Source: Curtobacterium poinsettiae
Lineage (GTDB): Bacteria; Actinomycetota; Actinomycetes; Actinomycetales; Microbacteriaceae
Reading direction: 5' to 3'
Assembly: GCF_025677645.1 (NCBI RefSeq)
Contig: NZ_CP106879.1
Coordinates: forward strand, 744,001 to 808,000
Length of the DNA stretch: 64,000 nt
This document shows positions 33,233-41,849 of this stretch, in pieces. The position numbers and the translations under genes are program-made. Numbering within the stretch: the stretch's first letter is position 1; every line of letters begins with the position of its first letter. Under the pieces are notes generated by a model. That model did not search any database. It was given only the letters and a program-made list of their open reading frames with translations, and was not told the origin of the DNA.

Positions 33233-33850
33233 GTGAACGTCACCGGCAACACCGTGCTCATCGTCGTCGACATCCAGGGAGGGAACGTGCCGAAGGATGC
33301 CAACCGGACCGAGATCCCTTCCATGGAGGGCCGAGCGGACCGAGTGCCGCGCGTGACCGAGATCATCCGACGCTTCCGCGAGAACGACCTGCCCGTGGTC
33401 TTCATCCAGGAGGTGCACAAGCCCTCGCTCGTCGACATCGGCCGCGAGCTGGACGGGACGGAGGGGCCGCACTGTGTCGAGGGGTGGCCGGAGACGGAGC
33501 TCGCCGAGCACATCGATCCGCGGCCGGAGGAGTTCCTGATCAAGAAGCGCCGGTACTCGGCCTTCTTCGGGACCGAGCTCGAGATCGTGCTGAAGGCGTA
33601 CAAGGCCGAGACCGTGGTGCTGGTCGGCGGTCTCACCGACGTCTGTGTGCACTACACGGCCGTCGATGCCCACCAGCACGACTACCGGTTCCGCGTCGTG
33701 ACCGACGGCGTCGGCGGATCGACACAGCAAGCGCACGACAACGCGCTGGCGGCCATGCAGTACCTCCAGCGCGACGCGCTCGTCACGACGGCCGATGTGA
33801 CCGCCTGGCTGGACGACGTCGAGGCCGACGCGCTCGAGCCGGTCCGGTGA
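33233..33850 (+). CDS. Isochorismatase-family cysteine hydrolase
   Basis: 205 residues from the GTG at 33233, after AGAGGAACC. The catalytic triad of the family is visible: Asp13 in LIVVDIQ, Lys105 in KKRRYSAF, Cys138 in GGLTDVCVHYT. A cis-peptide region precedes the Cys. Relatives hydrolyse isochorismate, nicotinamide, N-carbamoyl compounds or ureido acids. Coming after an ABC importer and opposite an amidohydrolase, an amidase or carbamoyl hydrolase acting on the imported compound is more likely than isochorismate cleavage. Confidence 0.88.
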   Translation: MNVTGNTVLIVVDIQGGNVPKDANRTEIPSMEGRADRVPRVTEIIRRFRENDLPVVFIQEVHKPSLVDIGRELDGTEGPHCVEGWPETELAEHIDPRPEEFLIKKRRYSAFFGTELEIVLKAYKAETVVLVGGLTDVCVHYTAVDAHQHDYRFRVVTDGVGGSTQQAHDNALAAMQYLQRDALVTTADVTAWLDDVEADALEPVR

Positions 33851-33889
33851 CCGACGGTACGGACCGGATCGCACACGGCACGGCACCCC

Positions 33890-35230
33890 GTGCGGGCTGA
33901 TCCGGAGCATGCCCCCGTGCGGCCGGAGTCGGCGGGTACGCCGCTCTGGCCGCTCGCGATCGGGACGTTCGCGATCGGGTCGGGCGGCGGTGTCGTCGCC
34001 GGCCTCCTGCCCTCGATGGCCGTGGACCTCGACGTGGGCCTCGCGGAGGTCGGGCTGCTCGTCGCGGTCTACAGCGTCGTGTACGCGGTCGCCGCGCCGG
34101 CGGTGGCGTTGTTCGGGCACCGCATCCCGCGACGGAGCCTCATGCTGTGCTCGCTCGCGGCCTTCGGTCTCGCGAGCGTCGCGATGGCGCTCGTCGACTC
34201 GTACAGCGCAGCGGTCGTGGCGCGGGGGCTCGCGGCGGTGGCCGCTGGAGGGTTCACACCGACGGCGACGGTGCTCGCGTCGCAGGCAGTCTCGCCGGAG
34301 CGGCGTGGCCGGGCGGTCGCCACGGTCTTCGGTGGACTCACGACCGCCTCCGTGGTCGCAGCACCCATCGGCGCGCTGCTCGGACCTGCGGTCGGGTTCC
34401 GTGCCGTGTACGTCGGGATCGGGGTCACCGCCGTCCTGGCGGCTGTGGCGATCGCACTCCTGGTCGCCCGGCCGACCGGTCTTCCGATGGTGCAACGCGA
34501 CGCGCCGACTGATGGACTCCTGACGGGTGTCGCTGTGTCGGGTGCCACGACGCCCGTTCTCGGACCGGACGAACGCCGGACGGACGCGCTCCGAAGGCCC
34601 GGGGGCGGCACGGCTGCGTTCGGGTGGGTCGCGGTGGTCCTGGCGGTCTCGATGACCGAGACCCTGGCCGCCTTCATCGTCCAGACCTACGCGGCTCCGC
34701 TCCTCGACGTCCTCGCCGGAGCGGCCGGGCCGACGCTGAGTGGCATCCTCGTCAGCTACGGGCTCGCCGGGGTGGTCGGCAACGTCGTCGGCGGTCGCCT
34801 CTCCGACCGGTTCGGGGCCGCGATCGTCCTGTGCGCGGCGCTCCTGGGAGCCGGTCTGTCGCTCGCTGTGCTGACCTGGGCAGGTGGGAACGCCGTCGGT
34901 GCCGGTGCGGTCTTCGCGGTGTGGGGCTTCTGCGCATGGGCGGCCAACTCGCCCCTGCAGACGCTGCTCCTCACGATGTCCGGGCGCTTCGCCCAGGTGG
35001 TCGTCGCCCTCAACTCGGCGGTCATCGCCCTCGGTACGGCTGCCGGCTCGGGGATCGGCGGGCTGCTCGTCGACGGCGGCCGGACCGCGGAGCTCGGCGC
35101 CTGGTCGGGGGCGGCGATGACGGTGAGCGTCGCACTCACCGTCGTCGTCATCGTGGGGCAGCGACGAGCAACTCTCCGCGGTCGGGGGATCACTCGACGT
35201 CGACGTCCCGCTTTCCGCGCCGGACGATGA
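33890..35230 (+). CDS. MFS transporter (DHA1 type)
   Basis: 446 residues with about twelve helices. It opens GTFAIGSGGGVVAGLLPSMAVDLDVGLAEVG, with GHRIPRRSLML between helices 2 and 3 and a long polar central loop (about residues 200-245). A GTG at 33917 is an alternative start; neither has a strong ribosome site. It is the last gene on the ABC operon strand and overlaps the convergent PPK2 gene by 41 bases. Its substrate is unknown; it could export a product of the imported compound. Confidence 0.82.
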   Translation: MRADPEHAPVRPESAGTPLWPLAIGTFAIGSGGGVVAGLLPSMAVDLDVGLAEVGLLVAVYSVVYAVAAPAVALFGHRIPRRSLMLCSLAAFGLASVAMALVDSYSAAVVARGLAAVAAGGFTPTATVLASQAVSPERRGRAVATVFGGLTTASVVAAPIGALLGPAVGFRAVYVGIGVTAVLAAVAIALLVARPTGLPMVQRDAPTDGLLTGVAVSGATTPVLGPDERRTDALRRPGGGTAAFGWVAVVLAVSMTETLAAFIVQTYAAPLLDVLAGAAGPTLSGILVSYGLAGVVGNVVGGRLSDRFGAAIVLCAALLGAGLSLAVLTWAGGNAVGAGAVFAVWGFCAWAANSPLQTLLLTMSGRFAQVVVALNSAVIALGTAAGSGIGGLLVDGGRTAELGAWSGAAMTVSVALTVVVIVGQRRATLRGRGITRRRRPAFRAGR

Positions 35231-36098
35231 GCGGGTCCGGCTTGCCGATGACGTCGGCGGCCTTGTCCGGGTAGTCGAACTGCGTCAGGAAGTACCGCAT
35301 CGCGTTGAGCCGCGCGCGCTTCTTGTCGTTCGACCGCACGATCGTCCACGGCGCGTAGCGCTTGCTCGTCCGGGTGAACATCGCCGTCTTCGCCTCGGTG
35401 TAGTCCTCCCACCGGTCGAGTGACAGCAGGTCGATGTCGGACAGCTTCCACCGCCGCACGGGGTCGAGCTGGCGCATGGCGAACCGGGTCCGCTGCTCGC
35501 GACGGGTCACCGAGAACCAGAACTTCGTCAGGTGGATGCCGGAGTCGACGAGCATCCGCTCGAACTGCGGCACCTGGGTCATGAACGACTCGTACTCGTC
35601 GTCGCTGCAGAAGCCCATCACCCGTTCGACGCCGGCACGGTTGTACCAGGAGCGGTCGAACAGGACCATCTCACCGGCGGCCGGCAGGTGCTGCACGTAC
35701 CGCTGGAAGTACCACTCACCGCGCTCGCGCTCGGTCGGCTTGCTCAGCGCCACGACCCGCGAGGTCCGGGGGTTGAGGTGCTCCGTGAACCGCTTGATCG
35801 TGCCGCCCTTGCCCGCGGCGTCACGCCCCTCGAAGAGCACGACGACCTTCTGGCCGGTGTCCTCGAGCCAGTACTGGCACTTCAGCAGCTCGATCTGCAG
35901 CAGGTACTTCTGGTACTCGTACTCGTCCCGCGGCAGGCGCTCCGAGTACGGGTAGTCGTCCTGCCAGGTGAGCACCGGGTTGCCGTGCGGGTCGATCAGC
36001 TCCGGGTCGGCCGTCTGACCGTCCGCGACGCTGTACCCCTCGGTCCGCAGCTGTTCGATGTACTCCCGCAACGGCTGCGAGTACGGCGCTGTGTCCAC
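35190..36098 (-). CDS. ppk2: Polyphosphate kinase 2
   Basis: 302 residues from a GTG at 36098 after AGGGAGGACACC. Walker A is FEGRDAAGKGGTIKRF (near residue 90), and the lid and Walker B region are LFDRSWYNRAGVERVMGF. The conserved WKLSDID and WTIVRSNDKKRARLN segments also match. It transfers phosphate between polyphosphate and nucleoside mono- or diphosphates in the cytosol. The length fits a single-domain PPK2. It is convergent with the MFS gene and divergent from the zinc-finger gene. Confidence 0.94.
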   Translation of the reverse strand: MDTAPYSQPLREYIEQLRTEGYSVADGQTADPELIDPHGNPVLTWQDDYPYSERLPRDEYEYQKYLLQIELLKCQYWLEDTGQKVVVLFEGRDAAGKGGTIKRFTEHLNPRTSRVVALSKPTERERGEWYFQRYVQHLPAAGEMVLFDRSWYNRAGVERVMGFCSDDEYESFMTQVPQFERMLVDSGIHLTKFWFSVTRREQRTRFAMRQLDPVRRWKLSDIDLLSLDRWEDYTEAKTAMFTRTSKRYAPWTIVRSNDKKRARLNAMRYFLTQFDYPDKAADVIGKPDPLIVRRGKRDVDVE

Positions 36099-36207
36099 GG
36101 TGTCCTCCCTCTGCGAGCCGATCGGCTGTCGGCCCCAGGGCCATCCTGGCCCGGCCACCCGCACGACCGCCCCACGCCTCGCCCTGGACGCGACCCGATG
36201 ACGGCCT

Positions 36208-36239
36208 GGAGGCGCGGTGCGGGCCCGCCCCGTGCCTCC
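36208..36239. repeat. Degenerate copy of the GGAGGCGCGG hairpin
   Basis: The left arm GGAGGCGCGGTGCGGGCCCG is identical to that of the terminator at 62713. The right arm has diverged (CCCCGTGCCTCC), leaving an imperfect stem. It lies between two divergent genes, where a terminator is not expected, so it looks like a dispersed repeat rather than a working terminator here. Confidence 0.6.
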
Positions 36240-36275
36240 CGACCGCATGTGGCCCTGCACAGGCATGATGGCTCC

Positions 36276-36635
36276 ATGACGGACCAGGCCGAGATGATCC
36301 ACCCCGAGATCGCACCGAGCGGAGACGGGTGCGTCGAGTGCGACGCGACCGGCTCGTGGTGGGTGCACCTGCGCCGCTGCGCGGCGTGCGGCCACGTCGG
36401 CTGCTGCGACGACTCCCTCAACACGCACGCGACGCGGCACTGGGAGGAGACCGGGCACGCGGTCATCCAGAGCTACGAGCCCGGCGAGACCTGGGCGTGG
36501 GACTACCGCGACGACACCCGCTTCGAGGGGCTCGAGCTCGCAGCGCCCACCAGCCACCCCGTGACGCAGGCAGTCCCCGGGCCGGCGGATCGCCTTCCCG
36601 GGGACTGGTTGGAACTGCTCGGCGGATCACGCTGA
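36276..36635 (+). CDS. UBP-type zinc-finger protein
   Basis: 119 residues. Cys and His ligands follow the UBP zinc-finger spacing: CVECDATGSWWVHLRRCAACGHVGCCD, then HATRHWEETGHAV. In eukaryotes this domain binds ubiquitin C-termini. Bacterial single-domain proteins of this type are common in actinobacteria with no settled role; they may sense redox state or zinc. The C-terminus ends with DWLELLGGSR. The ATG at 36276 gives the family length; no strong ribosome site is visible. Confidence 0.87.
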   Translation: MTDQAEMIHPEIAPSGDGCVECDATGSWWVHLRRCAACGHVGCCDDSLNTHATRHWEETGHAVIQSYEPGETWAWDYRDDTRFEGLELAAPTSHPVTQAVPGPADRLPGDWLELLGGSR

Positions 36636-36653
36636 TCCGCGGCGGTCGTCAGG

Positions 36654-37175
36654 TCAGACGGCCGCGGTCGCCTCGTCGCGGTGCGGGAGCTTCCAGCCCG
36701 GACGCACGAAGTGGCAGGTGTAGCCGTGCGGGTTCTTCTCGAGGTAGTCCTGGTGCTCGTCCTCGGCCTCCCAGAACGGGCCGGCCGCGGTGACCTCGGT
36801 GACGACCTTGCCGGGCCAGATGCCCGACGCGTCGACGTCCGCAATGGTGTCGAGCGCGACCTGCTTCTGCTCGTCCGAGGTGAAGAAGATCGCCGAACGG
36901 TAGCTGCGACCGATGTCGTTGCCCTGGCGGTCCTTCGTCGACGGGTCGTGGATCTGGAAGAAGAACTCCAGCAGGTCCCGGTACGAGATCTGGGACGGGT
37001 CGAAGACGATCTCGACCGACTCGGCGTGGTCGCCGTGGTTGCGGTACGTCGCGTTCGCCACGTCGCCGCCGGAGTAGCCGACGCGGGTGCTGACGATGCC
37101 GGGACGACGACGGAGGAGCTGCTGCGCTCCCCAGAAGCATCCGCCGGCGAGGATGGCGGTCTCGGTGGTGGTCAT
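36654..37175 (-). CDS. msrA: Peptide methionine sulfoxide reductase MsrA
   Basis: 173 residues from the ATG at 37175, preceded by GGAGGCCACC. The catalytic motif GGCFWG places the reactive Cys at 13. [40 protein letters not shown] and the YRSAIFF stretch complete the fold. It reduces methionine-S-sulfoxide in proteins using thioredoxin. Only two cysteines are obvious (13 and HGYTCHF near 153), consistent with a resolving Cys. Convergent with the zinc-finger gene. Confidence 0.95.
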   Translation of the reverse strand: MTTTETAILAGGCFWGAQQLLRRRPGIVSTRVGYSGGDVANATYRNHGDHAESVEIVFDPSQISYRDLLEFFFQIHDPSTKDRQGNDIGRSYRSAIFFTSDEQKQVALDTIADVDASGIWPGKVVTEVTAAGPFWEAEDEHQDYLEKNPHGYTCHFVRPGWKLPHRDEATAAV

Positions 37176-37357
37176 GGTGGCCTCCTGGGCTCTCGTGTCA
37201 CTGGCTGCGACACCGTGTGGTGCAACCGGCAACAGGGACGATCTGTTCCCGTCGTCAGGTCCGCTGTGGGGCGCGGACCCACCCCGGGTGTGCGGTCGGT
37301 ACGACTCGACCCTACGAGTCCGTGCTCCGTGTCGCCCCTGCGGTACGGTCAGGCCAC

Positions 37358-37432
37358 ATGAAGCGGTCATCCGTGCACGACGAGGGGCAGCGCCCGTGTG
37401 TTCGTGACGCCTCGCCGGAGCAGGTCGGATGA
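37358..37432 (+). pseudogene. Relic of the N-terminus of the 38069 membrane-protein gene
   Basis: A 24-codon frame ([14 protein letters not shown]...) preceded by CGGTACGGTCAGG. Both the upstream sequence and the first ~15 codons resemble those at 38050-38105 (CGGTACGGTCAGG, MWRSSIDEVQRRP). It looks like the surviving start of a duplicated gene. Its stop overlaps the start of the DUF4265-like gene (ATGA), so it may now serve as a short upstream frame coupling translation of that gene. Confidence 0.5.
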
Positions 37433-37905
37433 CTGCACCTGATCCAGCTCGGTGGGTGTTGCACCCGAATCCGGTCTGGGCGGGCCGAGTCGACTTCGTC
37501 GCAGACGCGATGATCGCTGGAGATCCGACGAGTCCTCTGCGATTCGAGCAGCTCCTCTTCCGGGACCTCGGTGACGGCATCCACCAGCTCTGCTGCATCC
37601 CGTTCTTCACGTACGGCTGGTCGCTCGGTGATGGAGTGCGTCTCGAGGAGCGTGACGGAGTCGGTCCCACGCCGGCTGCAGTTCTCGAACGAAGCGCATT
37701 CTGGGTTCTCCGAGCTTTCGTTGAGAGCGATGACGCAGCCGCAGCACTCCTCGAGCTGTTGCAGCGGAATGACGCGCTCGTGGAAACGCGCGGGCGTCTG
37801 GTCGCGTTCGCGGTCGAGGGCGCCCAGAGGCTCGCTGCTGTTCGAGAAGAACTGGAAGCTCTGCAGCGTCCCGGCTTCCTGTCCTACGAGACCGGCTGGC
37901 TCTGA
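37429..37905 (+). CDS. DUF4265-like protein
   Basis: 158 residues, soluble. The middle reads [31 protein letters not shown]. This fits the DUF4265 pattern of a strand with IPFF, then SLGD and V, as I remember it. The C-terminal half is helical ([30 protein letters not shown]) and may be a regulatory lid. Function of the family is unknown; members often sit near immunity or regulatory genes. GC is somewhat lower than in the neighbours. Confidence 0.65.
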   Translation: MTAPDPARWVLHPNPVWAGRVDFVADAMIAGDPTSPLRFEQLLFRDLGDGIHQLCCIPFFTYGWSLGDGVRLEERDGVGPTPAAVLERSAFWVLRAFVESDDAAAALLELLQRNDALVETRGRLVAFAVEGAQRLAAVREELEALQRPGFLSYETGWL

Positions 37906-38068
37906 CCCCGCTCGTTGCGGAAGGCTGCTCTCTCGTGTCGACTTTCATGGAGAAGCGCTTCCAGTGAGCCGGATCGACGCGATGGACTTCGGCTTCCACA
38001 TCGAGTTCGCGCGTGCCTGAGGCGGCACGGCCGTTCTCGACCCGTCGGCGCGGTACGGTCAGGCTCAC

Positions 38069-38443
38069 ATGTGGCGGTCATCCATCGACGAAGTCCAGCG
38101 CCGTCCCCGTGGTTGGTGGCTGCTCGGACTCGCGTTCTGTTTCCTCGTCTTCCTCGAGGTGTTCGTGGCGATCGGCTCGCTGCCGGGGATGGTCGTCGCG
38201 CAACTTGAGCAGTACACGCCCTGCGCCTCCGACACGACGTTGCAGTGTTCGTACGCCGTCGGGGAGACCGCACAGTTCCTCGTGCCGGTCCTCGCACTCG
38301 TCGTCGCGATCACGACCTGGGTCATCGGGGGGTCCGGTGCTCCCACGGTGCGGCGACGGATGCTGATACCCACGATCGGCCTCGTGGTCATCGTCCTGAT
38401 CTTCGTACTCGGCGTCGTCGCGATCAATCTGTCGATCCGATGA
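38069..38443 (+). CDS. Small membrane protein of unknown function
   Basis: 124 residues with three likely helices: about 18-42 (WWLLGLAFCFLVFLEVFVAIGSL), 68-88 (TAQFLVPVLALVVAITTWVIG) and 100-122. Two cysteines lie in the first external loop (YTPCASDTTLQCSYA) and could form a disulfide. A duplicated, truncated copy of its start region occurs at 37340-37432. The family was not recognised. Confidence 0.7.
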   Translation: MWRSSIDEVQRRPRGWWLLGLAFCFLVFLEVFVAIGSLPGMVVAQLEQYTPCASDTTLQCSYAVGETAQFLVPVLALVVAITTWVIGGSGAPTVRRRMLIPTIGLVVIVLIFVLGVVAINLSIR

Positions 38444-38486
38444 TGGTCATCAACCAAACTCGCCGCCCCGCGCTCCCGAGGAGCTG

Positions 38487-39089
38487 ATGCCGTTCACGCC
38501 AGCAGAAGCTGCCGAGCAGGCGGCGATCCTGGCCGACCTCCGCGCGCTGGGGTACGACTTCTCGAACCTGTCCGTCTTCGCCCAGGCCGGGATTCGTTAC
38601 AAGGACGCGGTCCCCCTACTGATCGAGTGGCTGCGGAAGGCGCGGACGCCGGCGATGCAACAGGACCTCGCTCGGGCGTTGAGCAATCCATCCGCGAAGG
38701 GAACCGCGATGCCCGCACTGATCGAGGCGTTCCGGAACTTCCCTGACGAAGCGGGTACGCGCTGGGCGGTTGGGAACTCGATCGAGACCGCGTACGTGGA
38801 CGCGTACTTCGATGACGTGGCGGCGCTCGCGCTGGATTCTCAGTACGGGCGTACCCGTCAGATGGTGGCCCTCGCGCTGGGGAAGTCGAAGCGGCCCGAA
38901 GCGGTCGATGTCCTCCTGCAACTCATGGACGACCACAACATCAGCGGGCATGCGGTGTTCGCACTGAGCAAGCGGCCGAACCCCCGAGCGCGCGAGGCCT
39001 TGGAGGAGAAGCTGACCGACGACCGCCCGTGGGTGCGGAAGAAGGCTGCGCTCGGGCTGCGGAAGATCGGGGTGGAGCCCGCCGTCTGA
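38487..39089 (+). CDS. HEAT-repeat-like protein
   Basis: 200 residues, no signal or membrane segment. It is made of paired helices: DAVPLLIEWLRKARTPAMQQDLARALS, AMPALIEAFRNFPDEAGTRWAVGNSI, TRQMVALALGKSKRPEAVDVLLQLMDD, GHAVFALSKRPNPRAREALEEKL, DDRPWVRKKAALGLRKIG. These are PBS-lyase/HEAT-type units, usually protein-interaction scaffolds. It is 43 bases after the membrane-protein gene and may be co-transcribed with it. A perfect hairpin terminates it. Confidence 0.82.
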   Translation: MPFTPAEAAEQAAILADLRALGYDFSNLSVFAQAGIRYKDAVPLLIEWLRKARTPAMQQDLARALSNPSAKGTAMPALIEAFRNFPDEAGTRWAVGNSIETAYVDAYFDDVAALALDSQYGRTRQMVALALGKSKRPEAVDVLLQLMDDHNISGHAVFALSKRPNPRAREALEEKLTDDRPWVRKKAALGLRKIGVEPAV

Positions 39090-39095
39090 CGGACC

Positions 39096-39127
39096 GGAGG
39101 CGCGGTGCCAGCTGGCACCGCGCCTCC
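39096..39127. terminator. Perfect hairpin, GGAGGCGCGG family
   Basis: GGAGGCGCGGTGCCAG and its exact complement abut with no spare loop bases (16-bp arms). The outer bases ACGGAC/GTCCG extend the pairing with one mismatch. It separates the convergent HEAT-repeat and aldo-keto reductase genes. Confidence 0.88.
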
Positions 39128-39146
39128 CGTCCGGGGTGGGGCCGCG

Positions 39147-39968
39147 TCAGCTCGCGGTGTCCTCGAGCGCGTCGAGCGCGGCCACGTCCTCAGCGGCGAG
39201 GACGAAGTCGACGTCGGCGTTCTCGGCGATGCGCGACGGGGTGGTGGACTTCGGCAGCGGCAGGACGTCCTTCTCGAGCAGGTAGCGGATCGCGACCTGG
39301 GCGACGGTCTTGTCGTATTTCGCCGCGATCTCGGCGATCTGCTCGTTCTCGAGCAGTCCGCCGGTGGCGAGCGGGGAGTAGCCCTCGGTCAGGATGTCGT
39401 GCTCGCGGTCGAAGGCGGTCGTCTCGTCCTGGGTGTTGCCGATGAACCAGCGGATCTGGTTGGCGTGCGGGACGACGTCGGTGCGGCCGAGCAGGTCCTC
39501 GAGGTCGGCGACGGCGAAGTTCGAGACACCGATGCTCTTGGTGCGGCCGGCGTCGTAGAGCTCCTCGAAGACCTTCCACACCTCGACGTTGCCGTCGCGG
39601 TGGTCGGAGCCCATGTCGCTCCAGGGCCACGGCGCGTGGATCAGGTACAGGTCGACGTGTCCGAGGTTGAGGTTGTTGCTCGACTCCTCGAAGGCGTCGC
39701 GGGCGCCGGACGCCGTCTTGATCTCGGCCGGCAGCTTCGTGGTGATGAAGAGTTCGTCGCGGGGGATGCCGCTGTCGCGGACGGCTTCGCCGACGCTCGC
39801 CTCGTTGCCGTACGCCAGGGCGGTGTCGATGTGGCGGTAGCCGAGGTCGAGGGCGGTCTTCGTGGCGTCGTACGCGTCGGAGCCGGACGGGATCTGCCAG
39901 GTGCCGAAGCCGATCTTCGGGATGTGCAGACCGTTGGACAGGGTGAACGTGTCGATGAGTGCGGGCAT
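39147..39968 (-). CDS. Aldo/keto reductase
   Basis: 273 residues from the ATG at 39968. TIM-barrel AKR features are present: IPKIGFGTWQIP, then GYRHIDTALAYGNE with the catalytic Asp and Tyr, FITTKLP with the Lys, and YLIHAPWPW with the His. IGVSNF is in the expected place, and the C-terminal NADPH-binding LPLPKSTTPSRIAEN is present. It reduces aldehydes or ketones with NADPH in the cytosol; 2,5-diketogluconate-like enzymes share this pattern. Substrate unknown. Confidence 0.93.
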   Translation of the reverse strand: MPALIDTFTLSNGLHIPKIGFGTWQIPSGSDAYDATKTALDLGYRHIDTALAYGNEASVGEAVRDSGIPRDELFITTKLPAEIKTASGARDAFEESSNNLNLGHVDLYLIHAPWPWSDMGSDHRDGNVEVWKVFEELYDAGRTKSIGVSNFAVADLEDLLGRTDVVPHANQIRWFIGNTQDETTAFDREHDILTEGYSPLATGGLLENEQIAEIAAKYDKTVAQVAIRYLLEKDVLPLPKSTTPSRIAENADVDFVLAAEDVAALDALEDTAS

Positions 39969-39997
39969 GCAGCGGACAGTACGCGGTTCAGCCACGG

Positions 39998-40396
39998 TCA
40001 CGGTGCGGAACGCGGGTGTTCTCGGGCTTGCGCGCACTCGGGGAGGAAGTGTCGGTACTCCTCCTTGCGGGCAGCGGTGCTCACTGCGCCGTCGAAGTCG
40101 GTCTCCGGAACAACCCCGACCGCGACGTCCCCGTGGCCACTCCCATCGCAGACGGCGACGATGACGCCGTCCGCTCCGTCGGCCTGAGACAGTGTCGCTG
40201 GGCGATGGAGCACCTGTGGAGACAGGTCGTACCAGACGAACGCGTCACCGTCCGGGACGAGGGCACCGGCTTCGGTGACCGTCATCCCGACCGTGACATC
40301 CACACGGGCCGGGTGACCTGCTGTGGAACATCCCGCCAGCAGCAAGGCGCCGACGGCAATGCTGACCGCGCTGATGCTCAGGCGCAGGGCGGACAT
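39998..40396 (-). CDS. Small lipoprotein of unknown function
   Basis: 132 residues. The signal peptide ends in the lipobox LLLAGC (Cys near 23), giving an outer-face anchored protein of about 110 residues. The mature part contains VTVGMTVTEAGALVPDGDAFVWYDLS, faintly like a PASTA-type fold, and DGVIVAVCDGSG. It begins 2 bases after the stop of the secreted protein gene, so the two form an operon. I do not recognise the family. Confidence 0.7.
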   Translation of the reverse strand: MSALRLSISAVSIAVGALLLAGCSTAGHPARVDVTVGMTVTEAGALVPDGDAFVWYDLSPQVLHRPATLSQADGADGVIVAVCDGSGHGDVAVGVVPETDFDGAVSTAARKEEYRHFLPECAQAREHPRSAP

Positions 40397-40398
40397 GT

Positions 40399-40917
40399 TC
40401 AGCGGTACCGGATGATGTCGCACGTCACGCGTGCACTGCCCGGGTTGAAGGCGTACAACCAGCCGGAACGACCTGTGACGTAGTCCTTCCCAGCGCCGGT
40501 CATGTGCTTCTCGATCTCGTACTTGTAGCGGTTCCCGACCGGGTAGGCGACGAGCATCCGTCCCTTGGGGACACGCTGCCTGCTGCAGGTCACCGAGACG
40601 CTCTGTGTGCGGGAAGCACTGAAGTTGAGCTTGCCCGCGGCCCACTTCCTCGTCGCACCGAACTCCAGACCGATCGTTCGTGTTGCTGCGCGGCCCTTCG
40701 TGAGGCCGCAGTTCATCGAGGACGTGCGGGACCCGCAGGATGCGAGGATCTGCGAACCGGTGTGGTGGGACTTCTTCGACTTGCTGACCACCTTGTTGTA
40801 GTACCCCCACGCGGCTCGAGGTTCGCGCGGTTGCGTCGCTTCGGCTGCGGTACCGCTGGCGAGCAACAGGGAGATGGTGGTGGCAGCTACGAGGGCGCTC
40901 TTGACGGAAGTCTTCAT
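40399..40917 (-). CDS. Secreted protein of unknown function
   Basis: 172 residues. A Sec signal peptide (MKTSVKSALVAATTISLLLASGT, cleavage near AEA) precedes a basic domain with four cysteines (ASCGSRTSSMNCGL, VTCSRQ, VTCDI), probably disulfide-bonded. Composition is Ser-, Thr- and Lys-rich and less GC-rich than the surroundings. It is first in a two-gene operon with a lipoprotein. Possibly an extracellular or wall-associated factor; the family is not known to me. Confidence 0.72.
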   Translation of the reverse strand: MKTSVKSALVAATTISLLLASGTAAEATQPREPRAAWGYYNKVVSKSKKSHHTGSQILASCGSRTSSMNCGLTKGRAATRTIGLEFGATRKWAAGKLNFSASRTQSVSVTCSRQRVPKGRMLVAYPVGNRYKYEIEKHMTGAGKDYVTGRSGWLYAFNPGSARVTCDIIRYR

Positions 40918-41056
40918 GAACGTCGAGCTTGGCGGAGAACCGACAAAATATGTAGAACATCAAACTTTGGAGCGAAGTCGTTACCTGACCTCCGGCGCCA
41001 GGAAGGGCGTTCCGGGTTGCATGGCGCCCACCTCGAACGGACGGAAGGACGCCCGC

Positions 41057-41788
41057 ATGCCCCTGAACCCCACCGTGCACGACCGGAAGACCGGTGTCAC
41101 CCCGCCCGGAGGGTCCGGCGGCTTCGAGCTCGCCCTGCTCGACCGCGGCGCCGCCGTGCTGCAGACCTCGGCGCCGCTGCGGGGCTTCGACGTCTACGTG
41201 GTGGGGTTCCACTGCGTGAAGGGCGAGCCCGACGTGCAGATGGAGGCGCACCACTTCTGCAAGGTGGTGAACGCCGAGATGCTGCAGTGCGTGCTCTTCG
41301 ACGGCAACACCGCCGACGCGAACCTGATCGGCATCGAGTACATCGTGTCCGAGCGGCTCTTCGACTCCCTGCCCGAGGACGAGCAGGCGTCGTGGCACCC
41401 GCACAACCACGAGGTGTTCTCCGGTGAACTCGTCGCTCCGGGCCTGCCGATCGCGGTCGAGACCGAGCTGATGGGGCACCTGGTGAACTCGTACGGCAAG
41501 ACCTGGCACACCTGGCACAGCACCCCGATGGGTTCGCAGCCTGCACACGACCTGCCGGTCGGCGACCCGATGCTCATGTGGTCGTTCAACCGCGAGGGCG
41601 AGGTGGACAGCGCGCTGCAGCAGGACCGGAACCAGGCGATGCGCACCGATCCGGAACCGCGCAAGGAGTCGCGGGCGAAGTACCTCGACCGCGCCCACCC
41701 GCAGCGCGGTGTCGGCACGATGCGCGACGCCTTCACCGGCACCACCCCGACCCCGGGCGTCGTCGACGCGGACGACGGACGCCCCTGA
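41057..41788 (+). CDS. DUF1264 protein (oil-body-associated-protein-like)
   Basis: 243 residues from the ATG at 41057, which has AAGGA 8 bases upstream; frames extending further upstream lack this. Family features are FDVYVVGFHCVKGEPDVQMEAHHFCKVVNAEMLQCVLFDGN, IGIEYIVSERLFDSLPEDEQASWHPHNHEVFSGELVAPGLP, and TWHTWH. The His-rich segments suggest metal binding. Plant relatives associate with oil bodies; bacterial function is unsettled. It is divergent from the secreted-protein operon across an AT-rich ~140-base spacer. Confidence 0.88.
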   Translation: MPLNPTVHDRKTGVTPPGGSGGFELALLDRGAAVLQTSAPLRGFDVYVVGFHCVKGEPDVQMEAHHFCKVVNAEMLQCVLFDGNTADANLIGIEYIVSERLFDSLPEDEQASWHPHNHEVFSGELVAPGLPIAVETELMGHLVNSYGKTWHTWHSTPMGSQPAHDLPVGDPMLMWSFNREGEVDSALQQDRNQAMRTDPEPRKESRAKYLDRAHPQRGVGTMRDAFTGTTPTPGVVDADDGRP

Positions 41789-41795
41789 CGACGGA

Positions 41796-41831
41796 CGGGA
41801 GGCCCGTGGCGGTGTCGCCACGGGCCTCCCG
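41796..41831. terminator. Terminator hairpin, GGAGGCCCGTGGCG family
   Basis: CGGGAGGCCCGTGGCG and its exact complement pair around a GTGT loop, between the convergent DUF1264 and DUF4383-like genes. The same stem sequence recurs at 44199 and 50820. Confidence 0.9.
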
Positions 41832-41849
41832 CCCGGTGTCTGCTGTGGT

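Noticed and set aside
36276..36635. Link between the ubiquitin-type zinc finger and a ubiquitin-like immune system
   Set aside because: No E1, E2, peptidase or ubiquitin-like genes nearby; the protein is a common stand-alone actinobacterial form.
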